A DNA stretch of 64,000 bases from Saccopteryx bilineata (GCF_036850765.1 NC_089493.1:166839640-166903639); one strand, 5' to 3'; positions 46,984 to 59,733 are shown, numbered from the stretch's first letter. Translations and numbers: made by a program. Notes: a model not told the origin generated them from the letters alone.

Positions 46984-48401
46984 CTATCAGGGTTTTTTTA
47001 ATTTCATCTTTTCCTGTCTGATTTAAAATCAAGTATTGTTTAATACTGCATTTGCCTCTGATATTAGTTTATTAGATATCCTCTTCAATCTTTACGTAGT
47101 TGCTCTAGGGTTTACACTATGCACTTTTAACATATCACCGTAAATATCATTCACACAGGTATAACACTTCTTATATAATGAAGTACTCTTTAACGATATA
47201 CTTCTATTTCCTTTCTCTGTTTCTTGTGTTATTGTTGTCACATATTTTACTTCTGAATATATTTTAAGCCCTGCAATATGTTATGTTTGCTTTAATCAAT
47301 TATCCTTTTAAAAAATTAAAATGTGAGAAGAAAGGTTTTTAATATGTCACCTTCATTTTTATCATTTCTGCCTCTAATTTCTTTTCATAGATCCAACTTT
47401 CCATCTGATGTATTTTTTCTTCAGACTAAAGAACTTTTAATGTTTCTTGCAATATTACATGCTCAAATCTGCTGGCTGCAAAATTTCTTTGTTTTGTTTG
47501 TCTGAAAAAAATCTTTATTTCACCCTCATTTTTGAGAGATACTTTTGCTGGCTATAAAATTCTAGGATGATAATTTTTTTATCTTTAAGCACTTTAAAGA
47601 TATTGTTTTTCTGTCTTTTCTATCTTGCATTGTTTCTGATTAGAAGTCTATAATCTTTCTTATCTTTGTTCCCTCATATTTAATGTTTCTTTTCTTCTAG
47701 CTGCTTCTAAAATTTCTCTTTATCAATGGCTTTCAGAAATTTGATTGTGATGAAACTTGGTGTGTTTTTCTTTATTTTTATCCTATTTGGGATTTACTGA
47801 GCTTCTTGATCTGTAGGTCTATAAATTTTCTTTAATTTTAGAAAGTTTTGGTCTATGTTTATTAAAGTATTATTTATCACACTAACATACAATTATGGAA
47901 CTTCAGTTTCACTTATGTTAGACCACTTGATATTTTCCCACAGGTTGCTAAATCTCTGTTAATTTTTTAAAAAGGTATTTCAGTTTGGATAGTCTCTGTT
48001 GCTATGTCTGAAAGTTCAGTGATATTTTCTTTCTCAGTGTCTGCTCTATTGCTAATCCTATCAGTAAAGTTTTTATTTCACTTATTGTCCACCTCTAGAA
48101 GTTTAATTTCATTCTTTCATTTCCCTCTATTTCTCTGATTATCATCATGTTTTCCTTTAAATCCTTGAGTACATTTACAACGGCCATTTTAAAGTTGTTG
48201 TCTGCTAATTTCATCACCTCTGTAACTTCTAGTGCTGATTTTCTTCCTGATTTTAGGTCACAATTTTCTGCTTATTTGCATATCTGTTTATGTTTTTATT
48301 GGATGGCAGACATTGTAAATGTTACATTATTAAATGTTTGGAATTTGTTGTTTTTCTCTAAGAAGTATTAAACGTTTTCAAGTTATTTGCAGATCAAGTT
48401 G

Positions 48402-48765
48402 ATCTTTTTCTTTTTTGTAAGAGAGACAGACAGAGAGAGAGAAAGATGGGGACAAACAGGAAGGAAGAGAGATAAGAAGCATCAATTCTTCACTGAGGCA
48501 TCTTAGTTGTTTGTTGATTGCTTTCTCATATGTACTTTGACTGGAAGGCTCCAGCTGAGCCAGTGGACCCCTTGCTCAAGCCAGCAACCTCTGGCGTCAT
48601 GTCTGTGATCCCACACTCAAGCCAGTGACTCCACATTCAAGCTGGTGACCCCACACTCAAGCTGGATGAGCCCATGCTCAAGCCAGTGACCTCAGGGTTT
48701 TGAACCTGGGCCCTCTGAATTCTAGGCCGATGCTCTAATCACTGTGCCACCACCCGGTCAGACCA
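48402..48765 (-). mobile_element. Bat long-type SINE
   Basis: Minus-strand head TCTGACCGGGTGGTGGCACA and the long body; imperfect flanking CAAGTTGATC and CAGGTTGATC. Confidence 0.87.
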
Positions 48766-49474
48766 GGTTGATCATTTTTTTTAAATTTATTGTGCTGACA
48801 CAGTTTTAATCAGGTTGATTTTTTAAGACTTGGTTTTAAGCTTTGTTAGGGCAGGTCTTTAGAAGCTTTTGCCTTGAGCTAATTTAGACTTATTGCTAAA
48901 TTGTGACTTTATTTTTTTTCTCTGAATGTTCAACAGGGTCTCTGTATTCTGGCTGAATGGAATTCAAATATTTCCCATCTGTGTGTGAACTCCAGGAATT
49001 TTTAAGCTAATAACTCCCTTGACAGTTGTTCTTTGGCTAGTTTCAAAAGAATGTCAGTCTATGTGTGCTCAGATAATTATTCAGCCAAAGCCTCAAGGGA
49101 ATCCTTTTCCAAATTTCTGGAGTTTTTTGTTTAGCTCCATTCTCTCTGGTGTTCTGTCTCACAAATCCTGGCTGCTTTAGTCTCCCCTAATTCTCATTTC
49201 TGCTCCTCAACTCAGCAAAGCCATTATGTTATTCTTGATTTCCCCCTTTCCTGCCCCATTGTCTAAAAATTGCCTCCAGGCAAAAAACCCCACAACAAAC
49301 CAGCAATCCTAGGACTCATTGCATTTGCTTCCATATGCTCAGTTTTGCACTTCTTTTGAGCCAATGTCTAAAAGCATTTTTCACATATTTTTTCAATCTT
49401 CAGTTATTTACAGTAGTATAGCTAGTTCCACATGGACAAAAGCAAATTTTTTTACTTTTCTTTTTACACTAACA

Positions 49475-49805
49475 ATATATCCTGAAAGAAAAATATTATA
49501 TGATCTCCCTTATGTGTGGAATCTAATGAACAAGGTGAACTGAAGAATGGAATAGAGGCAGAGGCAGGGTCACAGGGAGCAGAGGGACAGCTGTCAGAGG
49601 GAAGGAAGATGAGGGGACAGGATCAGAGAAAGTGAAGGAATTAGTAAAATTATATATACATAACACACAGATACAGATAACAGGACAGCAAATCCCAGAG
49701 GGAAGTGGGGAAGAGGGTTAGGGAGAGGGGACAATGGGGGTGTAATGGGAGGTGAGGGTGTTATATTGAATGGGACACTTGAATCCATGTTAATGTAATA
49801 AATTA
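49475..49805 (+). mobile_element. L1 3' UTR fragment, a third variant
   Basis: TTATGTGTGGAATCTAATGA followed by a G-rich 3' UTR and an AATAAATTAAAATTAATT tail; related to the copies at 24 kb and 37 kb but diverged. Confidence 0.75.
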
Positions 49806-50331
49806 AAATTAATTCTAAAAATCCTGAAAATCTTCTATAATTAATTTATAGAGATCTTTGTTGTTTTTTAAATATGTAGCTTTATAAAACTCCATTGTAT
49901 GTATATATATCACAGTCTATTGAAACAATCTATAGTTTGTCATTTAAGTAGTTTTCAATTTTTTTGCAATTACAAATCATTCTGTAATGAATAACCCGGT
50001 ATATATGTATTTTTATAATTTTTATGGTATGTAGTTAGGATAAATTCCTAAAACTGTGATTGTTAGGTCATAGGCTAAATGCATATGTAATTTTTTCAAA
50101 TATAATTATTTCTCTCCATATAGGTTGTACCAATTTGCATTCCTACCAATAAGAATGCTAATTTTCCAAATTCTCATCTGCAGAGTATGTTGTCAAGCTT
50201 TTACATTTTTGTCAATCTGATTAGTGAAAAAACTCTATAAAAGTTTTAATTAGAATTTCTCTCCTATGATTAAAGTTAAACACCTTTTCATATGTTTAAG
50301 AGCCAGTTTATCTCTTTTTAAAAATTGTTTG

Positions 50332-50710
50332 GCCCTAGGCAGTTGGCTCAGTGGTAGTGTTGGCCTGGTATGTGGATGCCCTGGTTCAATTTCCGGTCAG
50401 GAAACACAGGAGAAACACCCATCTACTTCTCTACCCCCCCCTCCTACTTTCTCTCTCTCTCTCTCTTTCACTTTCTCTCTTCCCTTCCTGCAGTCATGAT
50501 TTGATTGGAGTGAGTTGGTGCTGGGTGCTGAGGATGGCTCCATGGCCTTCACCTTAGGTACAGAGAAAAGCTTGGTTGCTGAGCAACAGAGTAACGCCCC
50601 AGATGAGCAGAGCATTACCCCTAGTGGGCTTGCTGGGTTGATCCCAGGCAGGGCACATGCAGGAGTCTGTCTTTCTGCCTCCCCTACTCTCATTGAATAA
50701 AAATATATAT
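50332..50710 (+). mobile_element. VES SINE, long form
   Basis: Head GGCCCTAGGCAGTTGGCTCA, CT run and the 'GTGGGCTTGCTGGGTTGATC' right part; A/T-rich tail. Confidence 0.87.
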
Positions 50711-50886
50711 ATTGTTCGTGCACGATGTACTTTTTCTATTAGATTCTTAAGTGTTTTATCCTTAAAAAATTTAAATTATTTATATACAGTATTTAGAGCT
50801 ACTAGCTCTTTGCTCAAGATACAAATTGTAAATATTTCTCCTTTTTTGCATTTCATTTACCTTTCACTTTGTTTATGATATTTTTT

Positions 50887-51287
50887 TTAATTTTTTTTTT
50901 TGTATTTTTCTGAAGCTGGAAACGGGGAGAGACAGTCAGACAGACTCCCGCATGCGCTTGACCGGGATCCACCCGGCACGCCCACCAGGGGCGATGCTCT
51001 GCCCACCAGGGGGCGATGCTCTGCCCCTCCGGGGCGTCGCTCTGCCGCGACCAGAGCCACTCTGGCGCCTGGGGCAGAGGCCAAGGAGCCATCCCCAGCG
51101 CCCGGGCCATCTTTGCTCCAGTGGAGCCTTGGCTGCGGGAGGGGAAGAGAGAGACAGAGAGGAAGCAGAGGGGGAGGGGTGGAGAAGCAAATGGGCGCTT
51201 CTCCTATGTGCCCTGGCCGGGAATCGAACCCGGGTCCCCCGCACGCCAGGCCGACGCTCTACCGCTGAGCCAACCAGCCAAGGCCAT
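50887..51287 (-). mobile_element. VES SINE, long GC-rich form with a CTCF-core match
   Basis: Target duplication TTTATGRTATTTTTT (one mismatch) at 50872-50886 and 51288-51302. The tRNA-like head (CCTTGGCTGGTTGGCTCAGC on the minus strand) has good A and B boxes. The right part holds two related CCACCAGGGG blocks; the one at 51003-51015, CCACCAGGGGGCG, fits the CTCF core on the + strand. Confidence 0.93.
51003..51015 (+). promoter_or_regulatory. CTCF-core match inside a VES SINE
   Basis: CCACCAGGGGGCG fits the core pattern CCASYAGRKGGCR at every position, in the same orientation as the promoter CSEs. Occupancy is not shown by sequence. Confidence 0.5.
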
Positions 51288-51583
51288 TTATGGTATTTTT
51301 TGAAGGAAACCCTTTCCCCCATTTATTTTTATGTAATCAAATGAATAAGACTTTTTTTGTATTGTATTTAGGTTTGGGGTCATGGTTAGAAAGCCTTGCT
51401 ATACACTAAAGTTATAAAAAAAATTCATCAATTTTTTTTCTAGGTCTTGTATGGTTCTTTTGTTTTTACTTTTAAATCCCTGATCTATATAGACTTGATT
51501 CTTGTATGTGTTGAGATATAAAACTAATTTTACCTTTTCTAAGTGGCTATCTAACTGTCTCAATACCATTTATTAAAAACTTC

Positions 51584-51910
51584 AGCTTGGCACTGGCCAC
51601 TTGGCACAGTGGATAGATAGAGCATTGGCATGCAGATGTCCTGGGTTCGATTCCTGGTCAGGGCACACATAAGAAGTGACCATCTGTTTTTCTTCCCCTC
51701 CATCTCCCCTTCTGTCTTTCTTCCCCCCTCACAGCCAGTTGTTTGATTGGTTCCAGCATGGCCTGGGGCACTGAGGATAGCTTGGTTGATTGCATTGGCC
51801 CCAGAAGGGGGTTGCCTGATGGATCCGGCTGGGGTGCATGTGGGAGTCTGTCTTACTATCTCCCTTCCTCTGACTTAAACAAACAAACAAAAAACAACAG
51901 AACAAATAAA
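51584..51910 (+). mobile_element. VES SINE
   Basis: Head GGCACTGGCCACTTGGCACA, B box GGTTCGATTCC; target duplication TAAAAACTTC at 51574-51583 and 51911-51920. Confidence 0.9.
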
Positions 51911-51986
51911 TAAAAACTTCTTTGCCCCAGTGATTTGAAATAGCATCTTTATCATATACCAAACTTCTACATTGCCAGAAGGTTTT

Positions 51987-52190
51987 TTTTTTTAATTTTT
52001 TTATTTATTCATTTTAGAGAGGAGAGGGAGAGACAGAGAGAAAGAGAGGAGAGACAGAGAGAGAAGGGGGGGAGGATCTGGAAGCATCAACTCCCATATG
52101 TGCCTTGACCAGGCAAGCCCAGGGTTTTGAACCGGCGACCTCAGCATTTCCAGGTCGACGCTTTATCCACTACACCACCACAGGTCAGGT
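51987..52190 (-). mobile_element. Bat tRNA-derived SINE (short type)
   Basis: Minus-strand head CCTGACCTGTGGTGGTGTAG; target duplication GCCAGAAGGTTTT at 51974-51986 and 52191-52203. Confidence 0.93.
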
Positions 52191-53492
52191 GCCAGAAGGT
52201 TTTAATGAGCAGAATGCCACACTTCTTTCCCACTTAAAGTTATCATATGTTGAAGTGAAGTACTTAACTTGGAAAAAGAAAATAAACAGTTCAGCCATTC
52301 AAAACTACCCATTTGGTGTGACCTGATAATACTGTAATTTAAATAACAACATAATAACAGCATGCTGGGGAAAAATTGAACAAATTCTATCTTTCTAAGG
52401 AGAAATTATGTCTCAGGAGAGACATTGTTTCTCCTGATTTGTTCACATGTTCATGTGAACAAATTTAGTAGTCATTTGCGGCAGTTTTCTGGCATATTTA
52501 AGCTTTGCAATATAATAAGCAATAAAAGACTACGAATGTCATCAAGACTAGAAGAGAATAACAAATGGGAGAAGAAGCAAACATCTCTTTTTCTTAAACT
52601 TTTGATCTCTAAAATCATGGGTTGTAGTTCTAAGATATTTTGATGAGATAATTTCTTCTTTTTCTAAGGGTAGATAGAATGGGAGAGGCCTTTAAAAAAC
52701 TTATTCTTAAAATTCATAGATCATGTTTTAAAATCCAAGTATGAAAAATATTTTTTTTGCCCAAATAAACTTCAGATAAATATTAAGGCTAAACCATTCA
52801 ACTTCTTCATCAAATCCTTGAATCTCTCCCCTGTCTAAAGTGTGATACATGTTTGATTGATCTATTGGTTATCTGGGTTTTTTTTGCCATTTCTCTTCAA
52901 ATGATCCTTTAATTTGACCTTAGGATATTCCTCAAATAGGCAAATTAGGTTAATTGAGAGATCACTAGATGATATTTAAAGTTTTAAGGAAGAAATATAT
53001 ATATTTTTTCCTTGAATGAAGTAATTTAACAGTATCATGATTAGGCTTTTCTGATAGTACTGACCCTCTGGAAATAAATATTAGATAATCACCTAATAAT
53101 AAAAAATAATATTCGGTAATATCTATGGAGTGCTTCCTCTGTGCTATTCAAAGCCAGCATCACAGGGATGTGACCTGTGCAGTCACACTGGCCTCCATTC
53201 TTAGAAGGGCCCTGTATTTGGGTTAATACTCTGCTGTCACCATCTTGAAACTCATACTAATTTTTAAACAAGAATCCAATTGCAATGTTAAGATCATTTT
53301 GGTTACTGTGAAGAGTAGATCCAAAAGGGTCCTACTGGCTTATGAAGAGGTATTAGGAAAACTGTGAGCCTTATGAATGGGAAAATGACTTTAACTTTTA
53401 AAAGCTAGTTTTGAAAAGACATATTGTCAGGTGATAGTGAATGGAAAAAATGATTGCTAAATCAGTTTATATCTGAATAGCCCACTCGATCA

Positions 53493-53652
53493 GTGCTTCT
53501 CAAACTTTAATTGTATTCAAATTACCCAGGTATTTTGTTAAATTCACATTATAGTTCTGCAGGTCTGAAGTGGGGCATTTCTGCATTTTTAACACACTCC
53601 CAGGTAATGCCTATGCCATCGACCCTCAGCTCACACTTTGAGTAGCAAGCAA
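53493..53652 (+). mobile_element. MER5A-like hAT element
   Basis: CAGTGCTTCTCAAACTTTAA at the left and CTCACACTTTGAGTAGCA at the right are the expected inverted ends, with GGTCTGAAGTGGGGC inside. Confidence 0.75.
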
Positions 53653-53768
53653 TTGAGCTATATTCTAAATTCTGAATATATTCCATAGAATACATTTTAT
53701 CTTTTAATGCCTCAGCCTTCTTGTGGTCTAGCTAATTGTCAAACTTTTGTATTTAAAATGGGGGTTTT

Positions 53769-53885
53769 GCCCTAGCCGGTAGCTCAGGTGAATAAGGCAT
53801 TGTCCTGGTACATCAAGGTTGCAGGTTCTGTCCCCGGTCAAGGTACATACAAGAATCAATCGATAAATTTTTTTAAATAAAAAAT
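53769..53885 (+). mobile_element. Old VES SINE
   Basis: GCCCTAGCCGGTAGCTCAGG head with a weak B box (GGTTCTGTCC); short and diverged. Confidence 0.75.
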
Positions 53886-53933
53886 AAAACGGGTTTTTTT
53901 TAAGAGATGAATTAAAGTATTAAGGATGTAGAG

Positions 53934-54085
53934 CCCTAGCTGGAGAGCTCAGTTGGTTAGAGCATCGTCAGGAAGCACAGAGGTTGCCGGTTAGATTCCC
54001 AGTTAAAGCACATACAGGAACATATTGATGTTCCTCTCTCTCTTTCTCTCTCTTCCTTCCTCTCTAGCTAAAATCAATAAATAAG
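53934..54085 (+). mobile_element. Old VES SINE
   Basis: GCCCTAGCTGGAGAGCTCAG head, CT run and AAAATCAATAAATAA tail. Confidence 0.78.
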
Positions 54086-54106
54086 AATGTTTAAAATAAA
54101 GCATTG

Positions 54107-54295
54107 CCTGACCTGTGGTGGTGCAGTGGATAAAGTATCGATCTGGAACACTGAGGTCGCTGGTTCAAAGCCCTGGGCTTGCCTGATCAAGGCACATATG
54201 GGAGTTGATGCTTTCTTTTCCTCCCCCTTCTCTCTCTCTCTCTCTCTCCTCTCTAAAATAAATAAATAAATTCATACATAATTAAAATTTTTTTA
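54107..54295 (+). mobile_element. Bat tRNA-derived SINE (short type)
   Basis: Head CCTGACCTGTGGTGGTGCAG; target duplication AAAATAAAGYATTG at 54093-54106 and 54296-54309. Confidence 0.92.
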
Positions 54296-55602
54296 AAAAT
54301 AAAGTATTGAGAAGATGGAGAAATAGATCAAATATGGCTTTTCATCTCTTCAATAAATACTTATTTAAACTTATTTTCTATCTACCTATCTAACCTGTCT
54401 GCTTACCTCCCTGCCTCTGGGTTCAGTTACATTTCAGAGAGAACTCTATACAAAGTAATATCCAAGACAGTTATACGGAAATAGTATGTGAGGCTGTAGA
54501 ACTTTATCTCTAATGGGGTGATGTCCATCATTAATTGAACCTTATTCTGTGCCAGACATTTTACCTGCCTTATTCATTTAATAGATAGGAACCCAGGAAC
54601 CCTTAGATAATAGTCTCATGTCCAAGGATGTGCAATTCAGCTCTGACTTATTTCATACCTGACTCTCTTATTCATTATCCTAATCATTGCTATTATGTTT
54701 GTTTAATAACTACAATCTTAAGCCCAGGAAACTGGAGGCTCTTTATTTTGTGGGTAAAGGCTTTGTATTTCTCTAAAGACTTTAGGGAGCTTTGCAGCCA
54801 TATCTCAATCATTTTATAAAGGTCTCAAGTAGTAAATAAGCCTGCCCCCCCCCTTTTGAGAGAAGGTGCTATCCTTAATTAGTAATGCTACTTTTCTTTC
54901 TGGCATATGAATGCAAGATCTTGAGAAACACATTGATCAGGTCAAAGGAAACGTTTGAGATTGTGCTTTATGATTCAGATTATGCTCATTGGGAAAGACA
55001 GTAGGAAATTGCACGTTGCTCCCTGGTTCTTAGGAAATGGGAGTTAAACAATATCCAGTTTTAAAAGAAGTCTGCCCATCAAATTTTAAATTTTCATAAA
55101 ACAAAGTTAAAACAAACGGATAGTAAGTAGGTCCTGTTGGTTTGCTTTACTGAGGAAGTGACAGGGAATTCTACAGTCTCATTTGGTAAAAGATAAAACT
55201 GCCACTACCGGTACTAACATCTCCACAGAAATGCTAAATTACTCCTTTCAAGTCCGGCTAAGTAAGTTTTACCCAATCCTCCAACAAACCAAATTTGTTG
55301 ATGTTTTTCCAGACAGCGTTGTATCGTTTTCGGTTTGATTTGATTCCCCCTTCCTACAATTAAAGACAGCCATTAAAACGTTTAATAGGTTCGGTTTGGC
55401 TTGAAGACTTGCAGAACCGCCAGCTTCATCACCCTGCAGTTGGCCTTCCAGGCTAAGGTAGGTTTCCGATATACAGAGACTGCCGAGGCGCCTCGGCGGT
55501 AACTCTGGAAGGAAGCCAAAGGAAAGTGAAGTTCCTGGCGCTAAGCGCCTGTCCCGCTCACAGAGCCGGGCGCTAGCGCATTCTTCATGCAGTTATTGGC
55601 TG

Positions 55603-55630
55603 GGACTCTGCGTGCCGCTGTCGGCCAATG
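55603..55630 (+). promoter_or_regulatory. CSE of the PCDHGC3 promoter
   Basis: GACTCTGCGTGCCGCTG followed by TCGGCCAATG, about 215 bp before the ATG and within a GC-rich region (55430-55830). The extension is the B-type version; the core has GTGCCGCTG instead of GCGCCGCTG. Confidence 0.85.
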
Positions 55631-55836
55631 AAGACGCTGGAGATCTGGCCCGGGCCCGTCCCCTCTCGGCGCCCCGGGATGAGGCAGAGACTGAACAGCC
55701 GGCGAGCAAATCAACGGCATCCAGAAAGCCATGTCCGACTCGGAGCCCAGCGCCCAAGCGCTAACCCGCTGAAAGTTTCTCAGCGAAAACGCCGGGACGA
55801 TCTGGACCCCGCTAAGAGGAACTGCCTTTGAGTGAG

Positions 55837-58266
55837 ATGGTCCCAGAGGCCTGGAGGAGCGGACTGGTAAGCACCGGGAGAGTGGTGGGAGTTTTGCTTC
55901 TGCTTGGAGCCTTGCACAAGGCTTCCGCCGTCATTAGCTATGAGATCCTGGAGGAAAGAGAGAAGGGTTTCGCGGTGGGCAACGTGGTCACGGACCTTGG
56001 CATGGATCTCGGCAGCCTGTCAGCCCGCAGGCTCCGTGTGGTGTCCGGAGCTAGCCAAAGATTCTTTGAGGTGAACCGGGAGACCGGAGAGATGTTCGTG
56101 AATGACCGCTTGGATCGAGAGGAGCTCTGTGGGACACTGCTCTCCTGCACCGTAACTCTGGAGTTGGTGGTGGAGAATCCACTTGAACTGTTCAGTGCGG
56201 AAGTGGTTATTCAGGACATCAACGACAACAATCCCGTTTTCCCTACCCGGGAGATGAAATTGGAGATTAGCGAGGCCGTGGCGCCGGGCACGCGCTTTCC
56301 GCTGGAGAGCGCGCACGACCCCGATGTGGGAAGCAACTCTTTACAAACCTACGAGCTGAACCGAAATGAGTACTTTGCGCTTCGAGTGCAGACTCGGGAG
56401 GACAGCACTAAGTACGCGGAGCTGGTGCTGGAGCGCGCCCTGGACCGAGAGCGAGAGCCGAGTATCCAGCTTGTTCTAACAGCGTTGGACGGAGGAGTCC
56501 CGGCTCGCTCCGCCATCCTTCCCATTCGCATCACCGTGCTGGACGCGAATGACAATGCGCCCGCCTTCAACCAGTCCTTGTATCGGGCGCGCGTCCTGGA
56601 GGATGCACCCCCTGGCACTCGTGTGGTCCAGGTGCGTGCGACAGATCTGGATGAAGGCCCCAACGGTGAAATCATTTATTCCTTTGGCAGCCACAACCGC
56701 GCTGGGGTGAGGGAACTATTCTCCTTAGATCTTGTCACTGGGGTGCTGACAATCAAGGGTCTACTGGATTTCGAAGACACGAAACTCCACGAGATTTACA
56801 TACAGGCCAAAGACAAGGGTGCCAATCCCGAAGGAGCACATTGCAAAGTCTTGGTAGAGGTTGTGGACGTGAATGACAATGCCCCGGAGATCACAATCAC
56901 TTCCGTGTACAGCCCAGTCCCTGAGGATGCCCCTCTGGGAACTGTCATTGCTTTGCTCAGTGTGACTGATCTGGATGCTGGGGAGAATGGGCTGGTGACT
57001 TGCGATATTCCACCAGGTCTCCCCTTCAGCCTTACTTCTTCCCTCAAGAATTACTTTACTCTGAAAACCAGCGCAGGCCTGGATCGGGAGACTGTCCCAG
57101 AATATAACCTCAGCATCACTGCTCGAGATGCTGGAGCCCCCTCCCTCTCAGCCTTTACAACGGTGCGGGTGCAAGTGTCCGATATCAACGACAACCCTCC
57201 ACAATCTTCTCAATCTTCCTACAACGTTTACGTGGAGGAAAATAACCTTCCCGGGGTTCCAATACTAAATCTAAGTGTCTGGGACCCGGATGCCCCGCAG
57301 AACGCTCGCCTTTCCTTTTTTCTCTTGGAGCAGGGAGCTGAAGCTGGGCTAGTGGGTCGCTATTTCACGATAAATCGTAACAGTGGGGTCGTGTCATCCT
57401 TAGTACCCTTGGACTATGAGGATCAGCGGGAGTTCGAATTAACAGCTCATATCCGCGACGGGGGCACTCCGGTCCTCACCACCAACATCAGTGTGAACAT
57501 ATTTGTCACTGACCGCAATGACAACGCCCCCCAGGTTCTATACCCCCGGCCTGGCCGGAGCCCGGTGGAGATGCTGCCCCGAGGTACAGCTGCCGGCCAC
57601 GTGGTCACGCGGGTGGTGGGCTGGGACCCGGATGCAGGGATCAATGCCTGGCTCTCCTACAGCCTTTTGGGAGCCCCCAACCAGAGCCTTTTTGCTGTGG
57701 GGCTTCACACGGGTCAAGTCAGCACTGCCCGTCCAGTTCAGGACACAGATTCGCCGAGGCAAATTCTCACGGTCTTGATCAGAGACAATGGAGAGCCGTC
57801 ACTGTCCACCACCGCCACCGTGACTGTGTCAGTAACCGAGGAATCTCCAGAAGCCCGGGCTGAGTTCCCCTCCAGCTCTGCCCCTGGGGAGCAGAATAAA
57901 AACCTCACCTTTTATCTACTACTCTCTCTAATCCTCGTCTCTGTGGGGTTCGCAATCACAGTACTGGGAGTGATTATATTCAAAGTTTACAAGTGGAAAC
58001 AGTCCAGGGACTTATACAGAGCCCCTGTGAGCTCCCTGTACCGAACGCCAGGGCGCTCTCTGCACGCTGACGCCGTGCGGGGAGGCCTAGCGGCTCCGCA
58101 CCTTTACCACCAGGTGTATCTCACCACTGACTCGTGCCGTGGCGACCCGCTGCTGAAGAAACCTGGGGCCGCTAGCCCTCTGGCCAGCCGCCAGAACACG
58201 CTGCGGAGCTGCGATCCAATGTTCTATAGGCAGGTGTTGGGTGCAGAGAGCTCCCCTCCGGGACAG
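55837..58266 (+). CDS. PCDHGC3: Protocadherin gamma-C3 variable exon
   Basis: The 810-codon exon starts at the ATG giving MVPEAWRSGLVSTGR, the known C3 N-terminus; an in-frame TTG three codons earlier is not used. A signal peptide precedes VISYEILEEREKG. EC1 has the CGTLLSC loop. EC linkers read [36 protein letters not shown] and DRNDNAPQV. The transmembrane helix is LTFYLLLSLILVSVGFAITV, and the C3-only tail has KVYKWKQSRDLYRAPVSSLY and HLYHQVYLTTDS. This C3 tail is known in the family to bind Axin1 and dampen Wnt signalling. C-type isoforms are expressed broadly, unlike the stochastic A and B types. The donor is CAG followed by GTAAGG in phase 0. Very similar to my memory of human C3 throughout, the best-conserved exon here. 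Confidence 0.97.
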
Positions 58267-58865
58267 GTAAGGGTTAGCAAGTCATTCTGGAATGATTACT
58301 AATGCTTTTTGATTCCTGCACTGTGCTCAGGAAGGTATGGAGCCACTTTTTTAGTGTTGAAGATATTTTCCTAACGATGCATTCACATTTTCAGTTGCCC
58401 CTTCTTAACTTAGACGTTGTGCCTTCGCAAAGGGGATGGCCTGGCCAGAGTGTGGTTTGTGGTCCCTCACAGTGTGGAGTTAATTGACTCATCTGTGGAC
58501 CCAATTCACACACTCAGCACTTGCTTGACATAACAACTAAACAATCTTGCTAAGGGGCTGTTTAACTATAACCAAGATCTCATCATTCAGAGTTTAGCTT
58601 GGTGTCATTTGCACTGGAAACAAGCTACTGTGTACCTCTAACAAGTGGCAGCTACTAAGAATAAAAAAACTACCTCTTTCATCAATCTTTCAAGTGATTG
58701 CCACATTTGCATTAAAATTAATGGTTTGCTGATCATTTTCCTTTGCCTACACAAATCCTGTACCTCAATCTTAGACAATTTTCTATGAAAGAAATAAAAT
58801 CCTCTAAATTTTATTTCAAGCACACTAGCAGATATGAGATGCACATTACATATAAACTATTTTTT

Positions 58866-59194
58866 TTTGTATTTTTCTGAAGCTGGAAATGGGGAGAGAC
58901 AGTCAGACAGACTCCCGCATGCGCTTGACCGGGATCCACCCGGCACGCCCACCAGGGGCAACGCTCTGCCGCGACCAGAGCCACTCTAGCGCCTGGGGCA
59001 GAGGCCAAGGAGCCATCCCCAGCGCCCGGGCCATCTTTGCTCCAATGGAGCCTCGGCTGCGGGAGGGGAAGAGAGAGACAGAGAGGAAGGAGGGGGGAGG
59101 GGTGGAGAAGCAAATGGGCGCTTCTCCTATGTGCCCTGGCCGGGAATTGAACCCAGGTCACCCGCACTCCAGGCCGATGCTCTACGGCCAGAGC
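58866..59194 (-). mobile_element. VES SINE, long GC-rich form
   Basis: Perfect 16-bp target duplication CATATAAACTATTTTT at 58850-58865 and 59195-59210 allowing for the T run. Only one CCACCAGGGGC block, one G short of the CTCF core. The tRNA-like head is truncated at its 5' end. Confidence 0.92.
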
Positions 59195-59659
59195 CATATA
59201 AACTATTTTTATGTTTAGTAGTAATCTATGTGCCTTATAAAAAATTTGGAAAATAGAGAAATTTTTAAAGAAAAATTAAAATGAACTATAACCCCTAAGT
59301 CCAAGGATAACCACCATTAATTATTAAAGTAAAAGTAAGTTATTTACTTTGAAAAGAAATCCAGATAATCCAAAACAACATAGAGTACAAAATGAAAGGT
59401 CCCCACCCCCGCCATGTAATTTCTTCCAGCATTATTTTTCCTAGATATACAGATAATGTGAAAGGTAGGTAAATTCATATCCTGAGAAAGGTAAAGCTTC
59501 CATTTATTCAGGATGGTGTGTAGATGACTGCAAGGCCTCTGTCTTAGAGTGAAACTGCCACACACTTCCAGTGGAAGAGAGAGCCAAATTTGTTACTAAT
59601 AAGTGTATATAATTGCTGTCAATCTTGGATTTGGCAGTTAGACAAGTGAGGCTCTACCA

Positions 59660-59733
59660 CAGCGGTTCTCAACCTGTGGGTCATGACCCCGGTGGGGGTC
59701 GAACGACCAAAACACAGGGGTCGCCTAAAGCTG
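59660..59733 (+). mobile_element. 74-bp SPIN-like hAT miniature element with 8-bp target duplication
   Basis: CAGCGGTTCTCAACCTGTGG begins the element, GTCGAACGACC follows, and it ends in CTG. It is flanked by identical CTCTACCA at 59652-59659 and 59734-59741, the 8-bp duplication size of hAT transposons. The left end is as I remember SPIN elements. Confidence 0.8.

Larger units (their letters stand above)
42300..49315 (-). mobile_element. Long old L1M, antisense, with nested insertions
   Basis: About 7 kb of antisense L1 text, from the 3' end of ORF2 (TGCTGGGTCATATAATATGG at 42864, TCAATTTGTTTAGCTGTTCA at 42710) through ORF2 (GTAATGTCTTGAAATCAGGT, ATTAATAGGGCTTTTGTTG) and on into the 5' part (GCTCTAGGGTTTACACTATG, TTTTTGAGAGATACTTTTGC). 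SINEs at 44.3, 46.6 and 48.4 kb and an antisense L1 3' end at 45.2-45.4 kb are nested in it. No frame is open for long. Confidence 0.75.
49815..51973 (-). mobile_element. Old L1M fragment, antisense, split by three SINEs
   Basis: Antisense ORF2 3' text (GGATAAATTCCTAAAACTGT, TTGCATTCCTACCAATAAGA) continues between the SINEs at 50.3, 50.9 and 51.6 kb. Confidence 0.65.
29641..55400. other. Gene-free interval between the B-type relic and PCDHGC3
   Basis: About 26 kb with no gene I can support. It consists of nested SINEs, several antisense L1M copies, DNA-transposon remnants and simple repeats, listed individually. Unlisted stretches, such as 40461-41290, 52205-53490 and 54310-55400, show no coding or named repeat signal to me. 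Confidence 0.7.
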
